From IMG/VR virus record IMGVR_UViG_3300017991_000020, positions 1 through 50,294 of that record: a stretch of DNA of 50,294 nt. One strand, 5' to 3'. The DNA comes from a virus. The translations under genes and the position numbers were made by a program. A model generated the notes under the pieces. It made no database searches, was not told the origin of the DNA, and saw only the letters and a program-made list of their open reading frames with translations. Positions 7,522-16,700 of this stretch are shown here, piece after piece; positions within the stretch are counted from its first letter, which is position 1, and every line of letters begins with the position of its first letter.

Positions 7522-7524
7522 TCA

Positions 7525-7860
7525 ATGATAGAAGCCGATTTAATAATAGGTCGGTCTTATATAGTCGGGTCGTCGCTTGATGAGTGGCGGCTCGTACTTA
7601 TAAGGTCAAACCAATGGAAGGAAGCAGAGAGGTATGTGTTCACTAATGACTATGAGGAGTTGAAGCTATTCCCTCGATCTGCAATCAAGAAGCTGTTGCC
7701 AGAAAAGATCAACAGAGACGTTTATATTAATCTCTTCCAAGCAACCAAGGATGGGATCATAGGCGCTATATTTGACAACGAAGAGTCTGCTGTGAAGTTT
7801 CAGACAAAGGATCATGAGGTGAGTTTTAAAACCGTCCTAAGTTATAGGATGCCGGAATAG
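7525..7860 (+). CDS. Hypothetical protein
   Basis: A 111-residue protein starting 3 bases after the lipoprotein stop. It has a beta-rich N-terminal half (ADLIIGRSYIVGSS, WRLVLIRSN) and a mixed C-terminal half; the pattern suggests a small globular cytoplasmic protein. No family is recognised. Confidence 0.65.
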   Translation: MIEADLIIGRSYIVGSSLDEWRLVLIRSNQWKEAERYVFTNDYEELKLFPRSAIKKLLPEKINRDVYINLFQATKDGIIGAIFDNEESAVKFQTKDHEVSFKTVLSYRMPE

Positions 7861-7868
7861 GAGATGGA

Positions 7869-8213
7869 ATGGACAAAGAAATGAGACTGGAGTTGTCAAA
7901 CTTTTTATCATCCAAAATATTTAATGAAGCCATGGAGACAAGGAAGGGTGTTCTTAATGTGACTGCCAGAGCTCAAACAACAACTTCTTCTATATGCGCT
8001 CTTCTTATATGCCAAGTGGCAAACAGCTCTTTAATGTCAATGGAAGCTTCTGGATTTAAACGCAAAGACGGTAAAGAGATAACACCGCACACAATAAGAG
8101 AGAACGCCAATGTGATGCTTGAAACAACCAAGGCGATGGTTGCTGAACTGTCAGAGGAGATTGTTAAAGAAGACTTTTTTGAGATTAATAAAATGGAGAT
8201 AGAGAGGGAATAG
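7869..8213 (+). CDS. Hypothetical helical protein
   Basis: A 114-residue, mainly helical protein preceded by AGGAGATGGA. A moderately hydrophobic central helix (SICALLICQVANSSLM, about residues 41-56) is too polar for a confident membrane segment. No family recognised. Five bases separate it from the next gene, consistent with one operon. Confidence 0.65.
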   Translation: MDKEMRLELSNFLSSKIFNEAMETRKGVLNVTARAQTTTSSICALLICQVANSSLMSMEASGFKRKDGKEITPHTIRENANVMLETTKAMVAELSEEIVKEDFFEINKMEIERE

Positions 8214-8218
8214 AAACA

Positions 8219-8623
8219 ATGAAACAGAGCACTAAAGATAAGGTCATTGGTTATGGCATTGTTGCTGCTATTGCTTCAATCATTATTGGTGGGGTTTACA
8301 TAGGCAAGGATCAGAAGATAAAGCCAACAGAACCAATTGAGAACGTGATCATTGAAGACGAGATAGATACGCCAAAGAAACCGGTTGTCCAAAGAAAAAA
8401 GACCACAAAACGGTTGTCTAAAAAACGACACAAGGTTGTCAAAAAAAAGAGCAAACCAAGACGTAAGTATGTGTGGAAGCCAAAGAAGAAGGCACCACTA
8501 AAAGGGTATGTCTACAGTCCTAAAAAAAAAGTCTTACCAGACATAGTCTCATACCCTGCCCACCTAGAGGATTACTATATATACGATTCAAAGACTGGGA
8601 ATTTTGTTTGGAGTGAGAAATGA
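8219..8623 (+). CDS. Membrane-anchored lysine-rich protein
   Basis: A 134-residue protein with one N-terminal transmembrane helix (about residues 10-28, IGYGIVAAIASIIIGGVYI) and then a long, strongly basic Pro/Lys-rich region (KKPVVQRKKTTKRLSKKRH). The layout resembles a TonB- or spanin-like periplasmic arm that could reach across the envelope or bind peptidoglycan. No second lysis gene partner is identified beside it, so a spanin role is only a guess. Its end overlaps the next start by 4 bases (ATGA). Confidence 0.7.
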   Translation: MKQSTKDKVIGYGIVAAIASIIIGGVYIGKDQKIKPTEPIENVIIEDEIDTPKKPVVQRKKTTKRLSKKRHKVVKKKSKPRRKYVWKPKKKAPLKGYVYSPKKKVLPDIVSYPAHLEDYYIYDSKTGNFVWSEK

Positions 8624-8826
8624 CAGACCTTAATGCAGAACACAAAAGATTAAAAGCTCGTGTTGAAGAGAGTTTCAACGTCTTCCTTCAATACTTCAAA
8701 GAGTATGAGGTCTTTGTGTTGAAGCATAGGGACTTCAAGTTTGAACAGGAGGTGATTCAATACCACAAAAGAGTTTTAAGGAAGAAGAAAAAAAGCAATG
8801 AAAAATGGACGAATTTGAGAAGTTAG
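8620..8826 (+). CDS. Small coiled-coil hypothetical protein
   Basis: A 68-residue, highly charged, probably coiled-coil protein, coupled to the upstream membrane protein by an ATGA overlap and to the next gene by a 22-base overlap. No family is recognised. The basic C terminus (KRVLRKKKKSNEK) might bind nucleic acid or membrane phosphates. Confidence 0.65.
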   Translation: MTDLNAEHKRLKARVEESFNVFLQYFKEYEVFVLKHRDFKFEQEVIQYHKRVLRKKKKSNEKWTNLRS

Positions 8827-9281
8827 AAAAAATTTTAACCATATATGAGCGTGTGCAAGAGTCCAATGTTAAGACAGCAAAGATCATGCACAACATGCAC
8901 CTGCACCGCTTAGAATTAGCTGAGAGGGCTTTTAAGATGCAAGGTAATACAGATTTTTTTTCAGAGTTCAATGCAAAGCTAAGAGAGGTCAACATCAATC
9001 CAACAGACCCACCAGTTGACCCCATGCCTGAGCCTACCCCAGAGCCTACCCCAGAACCGCCAAAGGAAGAAGCTCCTAAGCCTACACGAGAGCAGCAGGT
9101 CATAGGCAATATGAAATCATTCCTAGAGGTTGTTCTTCACAGACAGCAGAAGACTGCTGAGATGCACAAGACACTAATGGACGCCACTATGGAGTCCAAC
9201 AAAAAGATCTATGAATTTTACAAGCAAGTACAGGAAGACCTTAAACCACAAGACCTTAATAAGGTACAGAACAAATTTTAA
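8805..9281 (+). CDS. Two-helix protein with PEPTPEP hinge
   Basis: A 158-residue protein: helices at about residues 1-60, a rigid Pro/Glu hinge (DPMPEPTPEPTPEPPKEE, about 72-90), then a second helical block from about 95 to 150. At DNA level the hinge is a short tandem repeat (CCTACCCCAGAG twice, about 9032-9056), so its length could vary by slippage. The function is unknown; long helix-hinge-helix proteins often serve as spacers or adaptors. Confidence 0.65.
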   Translation: MDEFEKLEKILTIYERVQESNVKTAKIMHNMHLHRLELAERAFKMQGNTDFFSEFNAKLREVNINPTDPPVDPMPEPTPEPTPEPPKEEAPKPTREQQVIGNMKSFLEVVLHRQQKTAEMHKTLMDATMESNKKIYEFYKQVQEDLKPQDLNKVQNKF

Positions 9282-9295
9282 AAGGAGACATCCCT

Positions 9296-9517
9296 ATGAG
9301 AGAGATCACAACATTTATAAATCACCACGGTATTGACGTTGAAGAGATGCTCAAGAAGAAGGACAGCTTTGACAGGATCCAGGAGCAGAGATTCGGAGAG
9401 CTTTATCATCTTTGTGCAGAGCTAACCATAGGAGAACTTACCGTTGGGTTTTTTAGCAAACACTATACAGAGAGTCTTAAAGACAAAGAAGAGGAGTATG
9501 GGACAAATGATCAATGA
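9296..9517 (+). CDS. Hypothetical protein
   Basis: A 73-residue acidic protein with AAAGGAGACAT upstream and a probable all-helical fold. It overlaps the next gene by about 11 bases. No family is recognised. Confidence 0.6.
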   Translation: MREITTFINHHGIDVEEMLKKKDSFDRIQEQRFGELYHLCAELTIGELTVGFFSKHYTESLKDKEEEYGTNDQ

Positions 9518-10097
9518 GACGCCAGGCCACAACAACACACCACAGATGCAAACCATGTTTGCAAAGGAGCATGAACAGACAGAGCAGAAGTTCACTAAGA
9601 GAGAGTTCTTGCAGAGGTTTTTTAAAGACCCAGAAAATAGAGCTATGGCTGCTGAGTTTTTAAAAGACGATGAGTTAAAGAAGCAGCCTGAGAAGACAAC
9701 AACGGTTTACGACTTAAAGGTTGGAGACAAGTGTTTTGCAATATCCTATGAGGGTAAGGTGTGGGCAAAGAACTTTGAGAGAGGGCACAAGAAACACCGA
9801 AGGAAGTTCTTCATGACCAAGCTTGAAGCAGAGCTTGAGACCAAACGCTTAGACTCAGAAGAAGCCATAAGGAAGAGAATTGAAGAGCTTAACCAGGGTT
9901 GGGTTCCTGACTGGTTTAACAAAGACGAGAAGAAGTATTGTGTTTCTTATGATCACAACAGACAGGAGTTCACACCGTCCTATACAAGGACAGGTCAGAG
10001 AAAAGAGAACTGGCTTTACCTCAGGGATGTGAGTCTTGCTGAGAGAATCATAGGAGAAATGGAGACACACTTTAGAATCTATTTTGCAATAGTTTAG
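9507..10097 (+). CDS. Hypothetical protein with conserved C-terminal domain
   Basis: A protein of 196 residues from the ATG at 9507, chosen because AGGAG lies 10 bases upstream; the ATG at 9498 is too close to it. The N-terminal part is Gln/Lys-rich and helical. A C-terminal segment (about 95-190: VGDKCFAIS, KKYCVSYDHNRQEF, ENWLYLRDVSLAERII) looks like a small beta-rich globular domain repeated twice in shape. I do not recognise a family. Confidence 0.65.
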   Translation: MINETPGHNNTPQMQTMFAKEHEQTEQKFTKREFLQRFFKDPENRAMAAEFLKDDELKKQPEKTTTVYDLKVGDKCFAISYEGKVWAKNFERGHKKHRRKFFMTKLEAELETKRLDSEEAIRKRIEELNQGWVPDWFNKDEKKYCVSYDHNRQEFTPSYTRTGQRKENWLYLRDVSLAERIIGEMETHFRIYFAIV

Positions 10098-10106
10098 GAG
10101 ACAGAA

Positions 10107-10322
10107 GTGGATATCAAAAAAGTGACAGAAGACTATGAGAGAGTTAAAGAAAAGCTGTTAGAGAACAATAGAGCTCACAGAGAGAGGTTAAAAAAAATGG
10201 CATTAGACATACTATGTGACCTGCCTAATGGCTCAGACACAGCTATTTATTCTTTGGTTATACAAGACATTGTGGATCTTGATATTGCTTATCAGAAAAT
10301 AAAAATCTCCTTAGCACCATAA
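10107..10322 (+). CDS. Small helical hypothetical protein
   Basis: A 71-residue protein starting with GTG at 10107 after GGAG at 10097-10100. It is helical and charged in its first half. It is the last gene of the rightward early arm and is followed by a terminator 27 bases downstream. Confidence 0.6.
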   Translation: MDIKKVTEDYERVKEKLLENNRAHRERLKKMALDILCDLPNGSDTAIYSLVIQDIVDLDIAYQKIKISLAP

Positions 10323-10348
10323 AACCAAGGAGACCTTTTTAAACTAGG

Positions 10349-10377
10349 AGAGTCCTCTCACGAGGGCTCTTTTTTTA
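10349..10377 (+). terminator. Rho-independent terminator of the early arm
   Basis: A 9-base stem (AGAGTCCTC with GAGGGCTCT, one G-T pair) with loop TCAC, followed by seven T. It separates the rightward arm from the leftward RebB-like gene that ends at 10375, so it may also help stop the opposing transcript. Confidence 0.85.
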
Positions 10378-10782
10378 TCTGCCTGTCTCAGGTAAAGTGG
10401 TCTGAGCGCCCTTCATGATCTGCTGAAGAGATGCGACCAACCCACCGAGTTGAGCAAGAGTTTGAGGAAGAACAGAGTTTAACTGTCCTAATGTGTTTGC
10501 AAGGATGTGTCCCTGGCTCTGAGGATCAACACCAGTTAAAGCCTTCACTGAAGAAGAAGCTTCTAGTGGATCGATCTCTGCCAAGCTTTGGACTTGCTTG
10601 CAGATCAAGTTGTCAAGAGCACCATTCAAACGAGCAGAACCTCTGACAAGGTTCTCATTCATTTGCTTTGAGATGATTCGTGCGTCTTCCATTGTGCTTT
10701 GGAAGTACAATGAAGGGAACTCAGCGTTGTTTTTTACATTGCTGATTGACACGGTATCCACAATGGTATCATTTACTGGCAT
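10375..10782 (-). CDS. RebB-like (R-body / killing-trait family) protein
   Basis: A 135-residue protein. The first ~60 residues (MPVNDTIVDTVSISNVKNN ... LYFQSTMEDARIISKQMNENL) fit the RebB family pattern (PVN-x-I-x-D-x-V-x-x-x-NVK, then a long helix with Asn near its end). RebB-type proteins are subunits of R-bodies, coiled ribbons first known from Caedibacter and often linked to phage or plasmid elements. The C-terminal half (about 75-135) is Gln/Leu-rich and helical and not obviously conserved. It ends close to the terminator at 10349 and has its own promoter candidate. I recognise no RebA, RebC or RebD gene nearby, so ribbon formation is not implied. Confidence 0.5.
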   Translation of the reverse strand: MPVNDTIVDTVSISNVKNNAEFPSLYFQSTMEDARIISKQMNENLVRGSARLNGALDNLICKQVQSLAEIDPLEASSSVKALTGVDPQSQGHILANTLGQLNSVLPQTLAQLGGLVASLQQIMKGAQTTLPETGR

Positions 10783-10833
10783 AACTTACTCCATTGGTTA
10801 AATGAACGTTCAAAAATTTATGGTCATGAATTA

Positions 10834-10863
10834 AGCATATTCTTATAAACACGAGATAGTCAA
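10834..10863 (-). promoter_or_regulatory. Candidate sigma70 promoter for the RebB-like gene
   Basis: On the minus strand TTGACT (10863-10858), an 18-base spacer and TATGCT (10839-10834) lie 51 bases upstream of the RebB-like start. The gap of 109 bases between genes, in an otherwise tightly packed operon, supports separate expression. Confidence 0.5.
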
Positions 10864-10891
10864 TTTTATTTTTCTTTACGATCGGAAAAAA

Positions 10892-11251
10892 TCAATCACT
10901 TATCTTTTTATAAAGTTTCATGAGATCCTGGATGTCACTGTAAAGATTCATTGCAAGCTTGAAGCAAGCCTCAGTAAGTTCCTCTGCCTTGTCAAAAGGA
11001 AGGTTAAGCTGTTCTTCAAAAAGAGTAAAAAGCTCTGCCTTCTCCGCTGGACTTAAGTCTTCAAACTCAACCTTTGCGTTCCGAAAATCTATCTCGATAA
11101 AAAGGTAAAGTAGTTTAATAAAATCTGAAGCATGTACCATGTCAGTCCAGGTTAGTTTGCCGTCTTCAAAAGTCTTTGCAGAGAGGTTGGTTAAACCAGT
11201 TACAAAAGTGATAAGCCTCTTAATCTCTTCTATGCCTAAACCCTTATTCAT
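10892..11251 (-). CDS. Hypothetical helical protein
   Basis: A 119-residue, probably all-helical protein. It is coupled to the upstream lipoprotein gene by an ATGA overlap at 11248-11251. Acidic middle (FEDLSPAEKAELFTLFEEQ), no cysteine cluster, no membrane helix. Its neighbours (a lipoprotein and a one-helix membrane protein) suggest a shared envelope-related operon, but its own role is unknown. Confidence 0.65.
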   Translation of the reverse strand: MNKGLGIEEIKRLITFVTGLTNLSAKTFEDGKLTWTDMVHASDFIKLLYLFIEIDFRNAKVEFEDLSPAEKAELFTLFEEQLNLPFDKAEELTEACFKLAMNLYSDIQDLMKLYKKISD

Positions 11252-12201
11252 TCTGATCTCCTAAAGTTGCTGGTTATGACTACATATGAATATAACCATC
11301 CAACAGCAGAATGCACCTTCTTTTCTTCTGGGCATGAGCGCCACTTATATTGATCTCTTTGAAATGGGTAGTCTGTACAATACTCAGCAGATGTTGGAAG
11401 CCTGTCGTTTGGGAAGTATGTGTCATCAACTAATAGCTCAATCGGACCAGTCATATCACCATCTGAGAAGCGCTTGTATACCGCAAAGTAAAGAGCATTA
11501 AGAGGTTCTCTCTCATGGTAGTACTTAAGAATCTCAAGCTCTCTCTCATTGACGTTGTTGGTTATTAGTGCCCTTAAGAATATGTGAAGGATATGAATGT
11601 GGGTTCTATACCCCTTCTCCATGACAGCCAAGAAGAATGGTGTAGGCTTCTGCCAAGCTTGAGGGATCCTTCTCTTATAGCTGTTCTCTCCACCGAGTTG
11701 GAACCTGAGCTCGTAAAACGTTGCCATAAGACCTGGTCTAACATCAATCCTGGTTGGGTCTCCTTCCCCCATGATCCAGTTATTGTCCTCACCATAAGCA
11801 ATGAGGTCGTCAATAACATCAAGCCTCTCATTGACCCAGATCCAATGAAGAAGCCCTATAAGCATGTCTCTTGAGATTGAAGAGCCAGACTGACCCAGAT
11901 CGAAACATTCCCTAGAAGCGTGTCTAAACCATCTGCCTGTCTCATCTCTGGCCTGCATGATGTCAACAGATATGCCAGCAATAGACCACAGAGAGTTAAA
12001 TAGAAGACCATCACACTTGATATTGGAGATCCAGTTATGGCTGTCTCTGTGGCCTGCTGAGGCTTCCCTGTAGAGATCATACTTTGAATTGAGTTTTTGT
12101 AGCAAGGTCGGTGGGTTTGGTTTGTTTGGCTTTTTGTCCTCTCTCTTGTCACCACAGCCTAAGAAGGCCAAAAGAAAAATTAAAAAAAATAGTCTCACCA
12201 T
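11248..12201 (-). CDS. Large putative lipoprotein
   Basis: A 317-residue protein with a signal ending in a lipobox (LAFLGC, lipidated C16) and a short Lys/Pro linker (DKREDKKPNKPNPP). The mature domain has a conserved-looking core with GRWFRHASRECFDLG, SGSSISRDMLIGLLHW and a LGGEN stretch, a helical layout reminiscent of alpha/alpha toroids. Cysteines at CDG, ECF, YCTD and SCPE may form disulfides. It starts one base after the membrane gene's stop, with AAGGGGGAC upstream. It may be a phage-encoded envelope enzyme or exclusion lipoprotein; I cannot assign a substrate. Confidence 0.7.
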   Translation of the reverse strand: MVRLFFLIFLLAFLGCGDKREDKKPNKPNPPTLLQKLNSKYDLYREASAGHRDSHNWISNIKCDGLLFNSLWSIAGISVDIMQARDETGRWFRHASRECFDLGQSGSSISRDMLIGLLHWIWVNERLDVIDDLIAYGEDNNWIMGEGDPTRIDVRPGLMATFYELRFQLGGENSYKRRIPQAWQKPTPFFLAVMEKGYRTHIHILHIFLRALITNNVNERELEILKYYHEREPLNALYFAVYKRFSDGDMTGPIELLVDDTYFPNDRLPTSAEYCTDYPFQRDQYKWRSCPEEKKVHSAVGWLYSYVVITSNFRRSE

Positions 12202-12202
12202 A

Positions 12203-12553
12203 CTAGTCCCCCTTATCTAGTCGAATTAAGATCCTGTCGAGAATGTAAGTTGTCTTCTCTTGATGTACTGCCATTGTCTGAAGTTTGTCCAAGAGCTCCT
12301 TTTGGATGTTGGTTAAAGATCTTGGGATGTACCATCTAGGCACCCCGTCCTCATCCCTCTCGTTGTGGAGCTCATGAAGGTTCTTCAACCACTCATGCTC
12401 TTCCGTTGTGAGCGATGGTTTGACTTGTATCTGACTCTTTTTTGCTTGACCAATCATGGGGATCTTTTGAACAAGAAGTTTGAGAACTCCAATAAGAGCC
12501 ATTAAAACACCAACCATTGCTGCAGTTTCTGCAGACTGTGCAGTTAAACCCAT
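12203..12553 (-). CDS. Single-pass membrane protein (holin candidate)
   Basis: A 116-residue protein with one N-terminal transmembrane segment (about residues 10-31, AAMVGVLMALIGVLKLLV) and a cytoplasmic or periplasmic charged domain containing WYIPRSL and several helices. It lies at the end of the structural operon, where many phages keep lysis or tail-accessory membrane proteins. The amidase at 6263 lacks a signal peptide and needs a release partner, so a holin role is possible but unproved. Confidence 0.6.
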   Translation of the reverse strand: MGLTAQSAETAAMVGVLMALIGVLKLLVQKIPMIGQAKKSQIQVKPSLTTEEHEWLKNLHELHNERDEDGVPRWYIPRSLTNIQKELLDKLQTMAVHQEKTTYILDRILIRLDKGD

Positions 12554-12641
12554 AACGAAAAACCCCTGTAGTAAAATAAAAACTCACTTCTATTATTACA
12601 CAGAGAGATGAGGGATCATATGTATGTCAATGTGGAGTGTG

Positions 12642-12665
12642 AAAAGGGGTGTGAAGTCACCCCTT
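12642..12665 (-). terminator. Candidate leftward terminator after the tail fibre genes
   Basis: An 8-base perfect stem (AAGGGGTG/CACCCCTT) with a 6-base loop; in the leftward direction it is followed by only a short T tract (TTTTC). It lies 4 bases past the stop of the gene at 12670. Partial termination is likely; the 116-base gap would then carry a promoter for 12553, but I could not place one. Confidence 0.45.
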
Positions 12666-12669
12666 GAGA

Positions 12670-13209
12670 TTAGTTATTTGCAATTCTCCAAGATATATGG
12701 ACGTCCTCATCAACACCACCATAGGCACCACCTGAGAAGTTACCACCACCAGAGGTAGGAAAAATTGTAACAGCACCAGCAGACGATATCGCCAGATATC
12801 CAGCTTCACCAGCAGCGTTATTAATAAGTCTTAATGTCTGTTTCATGTTACGGATCGGTTGTAATTTTGATGGCAATGCAGTGTTGAATCTTATCGTGTC
12901 TGTTGCATCAGTTGTCTTTGCTGTAGATGGGAATGTAAAGAATACCCTGTTACCAATAATGGTATACTCATGCACCACACTAGAAACAACCGTTGCTCCT
13001 ACATAGTTGGTTGTAAAAGTTCCCTCTTCATATCTTTTTAAAGTACCTGCAACAGTATCAGTCGCAGCAGGCAAACCACTAATTGTTCCGTTGAATGTAA
13101 CATCTCCACCAATGGTAAGATCACCATCGTGAGCCTGTATTAATTTATCGCCTTGTGCTCCAAGAGAAACTGAAGCAATGAAGGCTAGAAGTAAAAGTAG
13201 TTTTTTCAT
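12670..13209 (-). CDS. Secreted-type tail fibre / surface protein
   Basis: A 179-residue protein with a typical signal peptide (MKKLLLLLAFIASVSLGA) followed by a beta-rich, Gly/Ala/Thr-rich body (DLTIGGDVTFNGTISGLP) like the start of short tail fibres and head-spike proteins. The C-terminal half (RVFFTFPSTA to HISWRIANN) looks like a beta-sandwich. It is the last of three adjacent fibre-type genes with signal peptides. The export signal is unusual for a virion part assembled in the cytoplasm. Confidence 0.65.
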   Translation of the reverse strand: MKKLLLLLAFIASVSLGAQGDKLIQAHDGDLTIGGDVTFNGTISGLPAATDTVAGTLKRYEEGTFTTNYVGATVVSSVVHEYTIIGNRVFFTFPSTAKTTDATDTIRFNTALPSKLQPIRNMKQTLRLINNAAGEAGYLAISSAGAVTIFPTSGGGNFSGGAYGGVDEDVHISWRIANN

Positions 13210-13212
13210 TTC

Positions 13213-13731
13213 TTATCTCCCTATTAAGTTTGCATCTGCCCATGTAGGCTTAGATTCAAGAGCAACATGACATATAACAGAGGCAGCATCATGTGAAGCT
13301 GAAAAATCCCAAAAAAGACTAGATCCATCTTCTTGAGCCGCTGCATATTTTCCAGTATCAAGACCAGACCCCTCATATGGGCCAGAGCATGGATGCCAAA
13401 TACCACTAGATGTCACCTTAAAAGTAACACCATCAATGTCTATACTAGCCGCACCTGTCCTACCTACATATGAAGCACTATAAAAAAACCACATATACCA
13501 ATTGCCGATAGCATCACTATAAGCATAACCATAAGCAATTTGATTGTTTTGTGGTGATGGTGATGGGTTGCTTACTGATAAAGTCACGGTGTTAGTTCTT
13601 TGAGCTTGAGCAACAATAACATTGCCCTTACCAAGAACCTTGTTTGCAATAGCATCATCTTTAGTTCTAACCGTCTGACTCAACGCTATGCTTGTGTATA
13701 AGAGCGTGAGTAAAATTAAAAATAGTTTCAT
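13213..13731 (-). CDS. Secreted-type surface / fibre-associated protein
   Basis: A 172-residue protein with a signal peptide (MKLFLILLTLLYTSIALS) and a beta-rich body; a single cysteine pair (HPCSGPY and SVICHV) could form a disulfide. No family recognised. It lies between a LamG-domain fibre and another secreted-type protein, 3 bases upstream of the latter, so the three are probably one receptor-binding module. A weak GGGC hairpin sits in the gap before it (13747-13762). Confidence 0.6.
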   Translation of the reverse strand: MKLFLILLTLLYTSIALSQTVRTKDDAIANKVLGKGNVIVAQAQRTNTVTLSVSNPSPSPQNNQIAYGYAYSDAIGNWYMWFFYSASYVGRTGAASIDIDGVTFKVTSSGIWHPCSGPYEGSGLDTGKYAAAQEDGSSLFWDFSASHDAASVICHVALESKPTWADANLIGR

Positions 13732-13766
13732 AGTTTTCTCCTTATGAGAAGGGCCGTGAAGCCCTG

Positions 13767-16700
13767 TTAGAATATTTTGTAAACTGTGAAATGAATGTCT
13801 CTTTGTCCTGCACTAGTATTCCTATCACCCATGATATCATTGCCTGTTGGTGTTCCACTAATAAGCTGTTCTCTGTAAAGCCTTATTGTCTTTTTGCCTG
13901 TAGTTGTGAAATTGAATGTGCCACAAATATTAAAAGGATATGCATGTATATCAGCATTATTTGTACCTGTTCCTTGCTGAACTTGTGCCATTACTCTTGA
14001 CTTACCTTCTTCAACTATAGAAGCCCAAGCTGTTGTTGAGTTTGAGGAATGTGCAAGCTGAAATGTTGTTATATTATAATCACCAGCAACAAGCCCTATA
14101 CTCCAAGAGAACTCTACACATGCCTTGTAATGGCCTATACTTGGAGCATCAAAAACAACACCAATGTTCTCACTTCCAGAACTACATGTTAATGTTCCAA
14201 CAGTGTTCTCCATAGATTCACAAGCTATACCAACATTAGCAGAGTTTGTGTTTTTAACTAAATCAAGACCAGCGTCTGCCATAGTTACATAAGTAGCTTG
14301 GTTAGATGATCCTAAATCAATATTTGCCCCACCAATATTAGCATCAATAAACCAAGGTGTTTCATTAACTGTTGATCCTTCTGCTGTAATGGTTCCAGTA
14401 AATGTCTTATCACCTGCAAAGGTTTGAGTTGACGTTGTAACAATCCCGTTATCCGTTGCACTTGCAGCAGGAGCACTTACAGCGCTCGATCCTTTAGATG
14501 CAATCAAATGAACGTTAGTAGATCCACCAACTACACTGGCAAGAGTTGTTCCTGTGCTAATGAGTTGAGTGTCAGAAGCCACAATGTATGAAGCTGGATC
14601 ATGCTGTTCCCATTGTCCTGAGGTCGTTGTCTCAACCCATAGTTCCATGTGAGTAGGTCTTCCACTAACACCGTGAGTTATAGGAAGCGCAGTGTCCAAC
14701 TCGGTTGCTGTCATCCTTCTCTCATACCCTCTCGTTGCTATTGAATAACCAACTGTGGAGTTAGACTTCAGAGAGAAATCAAAAGCACTCATTGAGTTCT
14801 GACCAGATAGATCGAAGTAAAGATCATCCAAGCTCTTGTCTATAACAAAGTCGTTGAATGGTCTTATCATTCCATCGTAAGAAACCTGTCCTTCCCAAGC
14901 TTGGAGATCTGTTTGAAGGTTCTTAGAGTGTGTCAGCTTACGTGAGTAAAGCTTGTCAATGTCTGACTGGGTGAATGCATAGCCGTTATTAAAAATGAAC
15001 TCGTCTATAGATCCGTCAAATGTAGCGCCTCCATTATAACCACCAAGATTAAAGTTATTGCTTGGAGTGTTTAATGTACCAGAAGGAGCAAGAGTAAAAG
15101 AAGGAACACCGTTTATATAAATTTTATAACTACCAGCATCGTATATCATCGCTATATGATACCAACCGTTCCAACCATCAACAGGATGCAAGTAAGAAGT
15201 AGTTCCACCAGAACCGGCTATATCAAGATGTAAATATGAATCATCTAAATACATTGCATAACCAGCAGTCGCTCCACCCCAGTTTGCAAACAACGTTCTC
15301 TGTGTAGTAGTAAACCAGTCATTAGCACTAAACCAACCTGCTATTGAATGAGGTTTATCACCTGGAGAAAAATGAGAGCTTGTAGTGTTGTTTAGATATT
15401 CAGAACTAGCGTTGTCTAAATACACAGCTTCATTGTCTGACCCCAAAATTCCCTTTGCTGTAAAGTCTGGGGTGTTCTGAGGAGTAAGATCATAAGCCGC
15501 TGTACCTTCCCCATTGTCACCATCTGACACAAGATTAAAGAATGCAGTAGTGCCGTGAGTAGGGTAACTACTAGAATCAATAATATGACCAGCTTGATAC
15601 TGCTCACCGTTGAATCTACGAGAGTATAAACCTAATAACTGATCAGATGTATAAGCCGTTCCACTTACAGCAAAAAGCTCATCAAGCTCACCCTTGAAAA
15701 ATTGCTCCTCTGTTGCATACCTTGCTCCTAATGTGAATAGGTCTGCACTAAGGTTTGCGGTATTTGATATAGAAGTGTTCTCAGCAACTAAATGTCCATC
15801 TACATATAGACGTTGTGTAGTAGCAGAGAAGTCATAAGTCATTGCAACAAAATACCACTTGTCAGAATCAAAACCAGAGCAATCTATTTGTACATAAGTA
15901 TTCCATGATGTACCGTTGGTTGATATTTTAGAAGCTAAATTACCGCTTGCTTCAATCCATATCCCATAAGCTCTATCTGTTGCGCTTGTAGCACCAGCAA
16001 ATATAGTGACATCGCTTCCAGCATCCCACTGGTTTGTTTTAACCCAAACTCCAACAGTAAAATCTGTGTTGTTCCCAAAGTCATAAAACGAATTGTTGCT
16101 TTGCAAGTATTGAGTTGAGCCATCGAACACAGCAGCCTTGTTGTCTATTTTAAAGATACCTTGCCCAGTAAAGTCAGGGTCAACTGTTCCGTTTGATAAA
16201 TGTCTTCCGTTCCCACTGTCGTCTTGATCATCCTCAAGATTGAAGAAGGAGTAAGTACCTGTTAAGAAACTTGCTTCAAGATCTCCTTGAGTGTTATCAA
16301 CTATACCTACCTCACCAATGGTAGGAGCGTTCTCTGTAAACACAACACTTGAGTTTGTGCCTACTAAAGTATCATGCCTTCTTACTGCAAGAGTCGCTTG
16401 ATTCTGCCATGTGCCTGCTGACCTTTGGATTGTTCCTATTGGGACATACCGAAATAGATCAATGACTGTTGGCAGCGTTGCATCAAGGATGATCATCCCT
16501 GAAGTTAAATCATAAACCTCTCTTCCGTTCACACTGGTTGTTGAAGCAGGAAGGAGCGTTGTGTCAATGTACACATAGTAGTCATCGTTTGTTGTATACC
16601 CAGACAGATCATAAGTAAGATCTGCTGAGAGCCTTAATTCTCGACCGTCTGATAAGATGATGTGACCAGCCTTGATAGTAAGGTCTGTGCCTGAAACGTC

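Noticed and set aside
8219-8623. Spanin assignment for the lysine-rich membrane protein
   Set aside because: No overlapping or adjacent lipoprotein partner and no coiled coil; layout alone is not enough.
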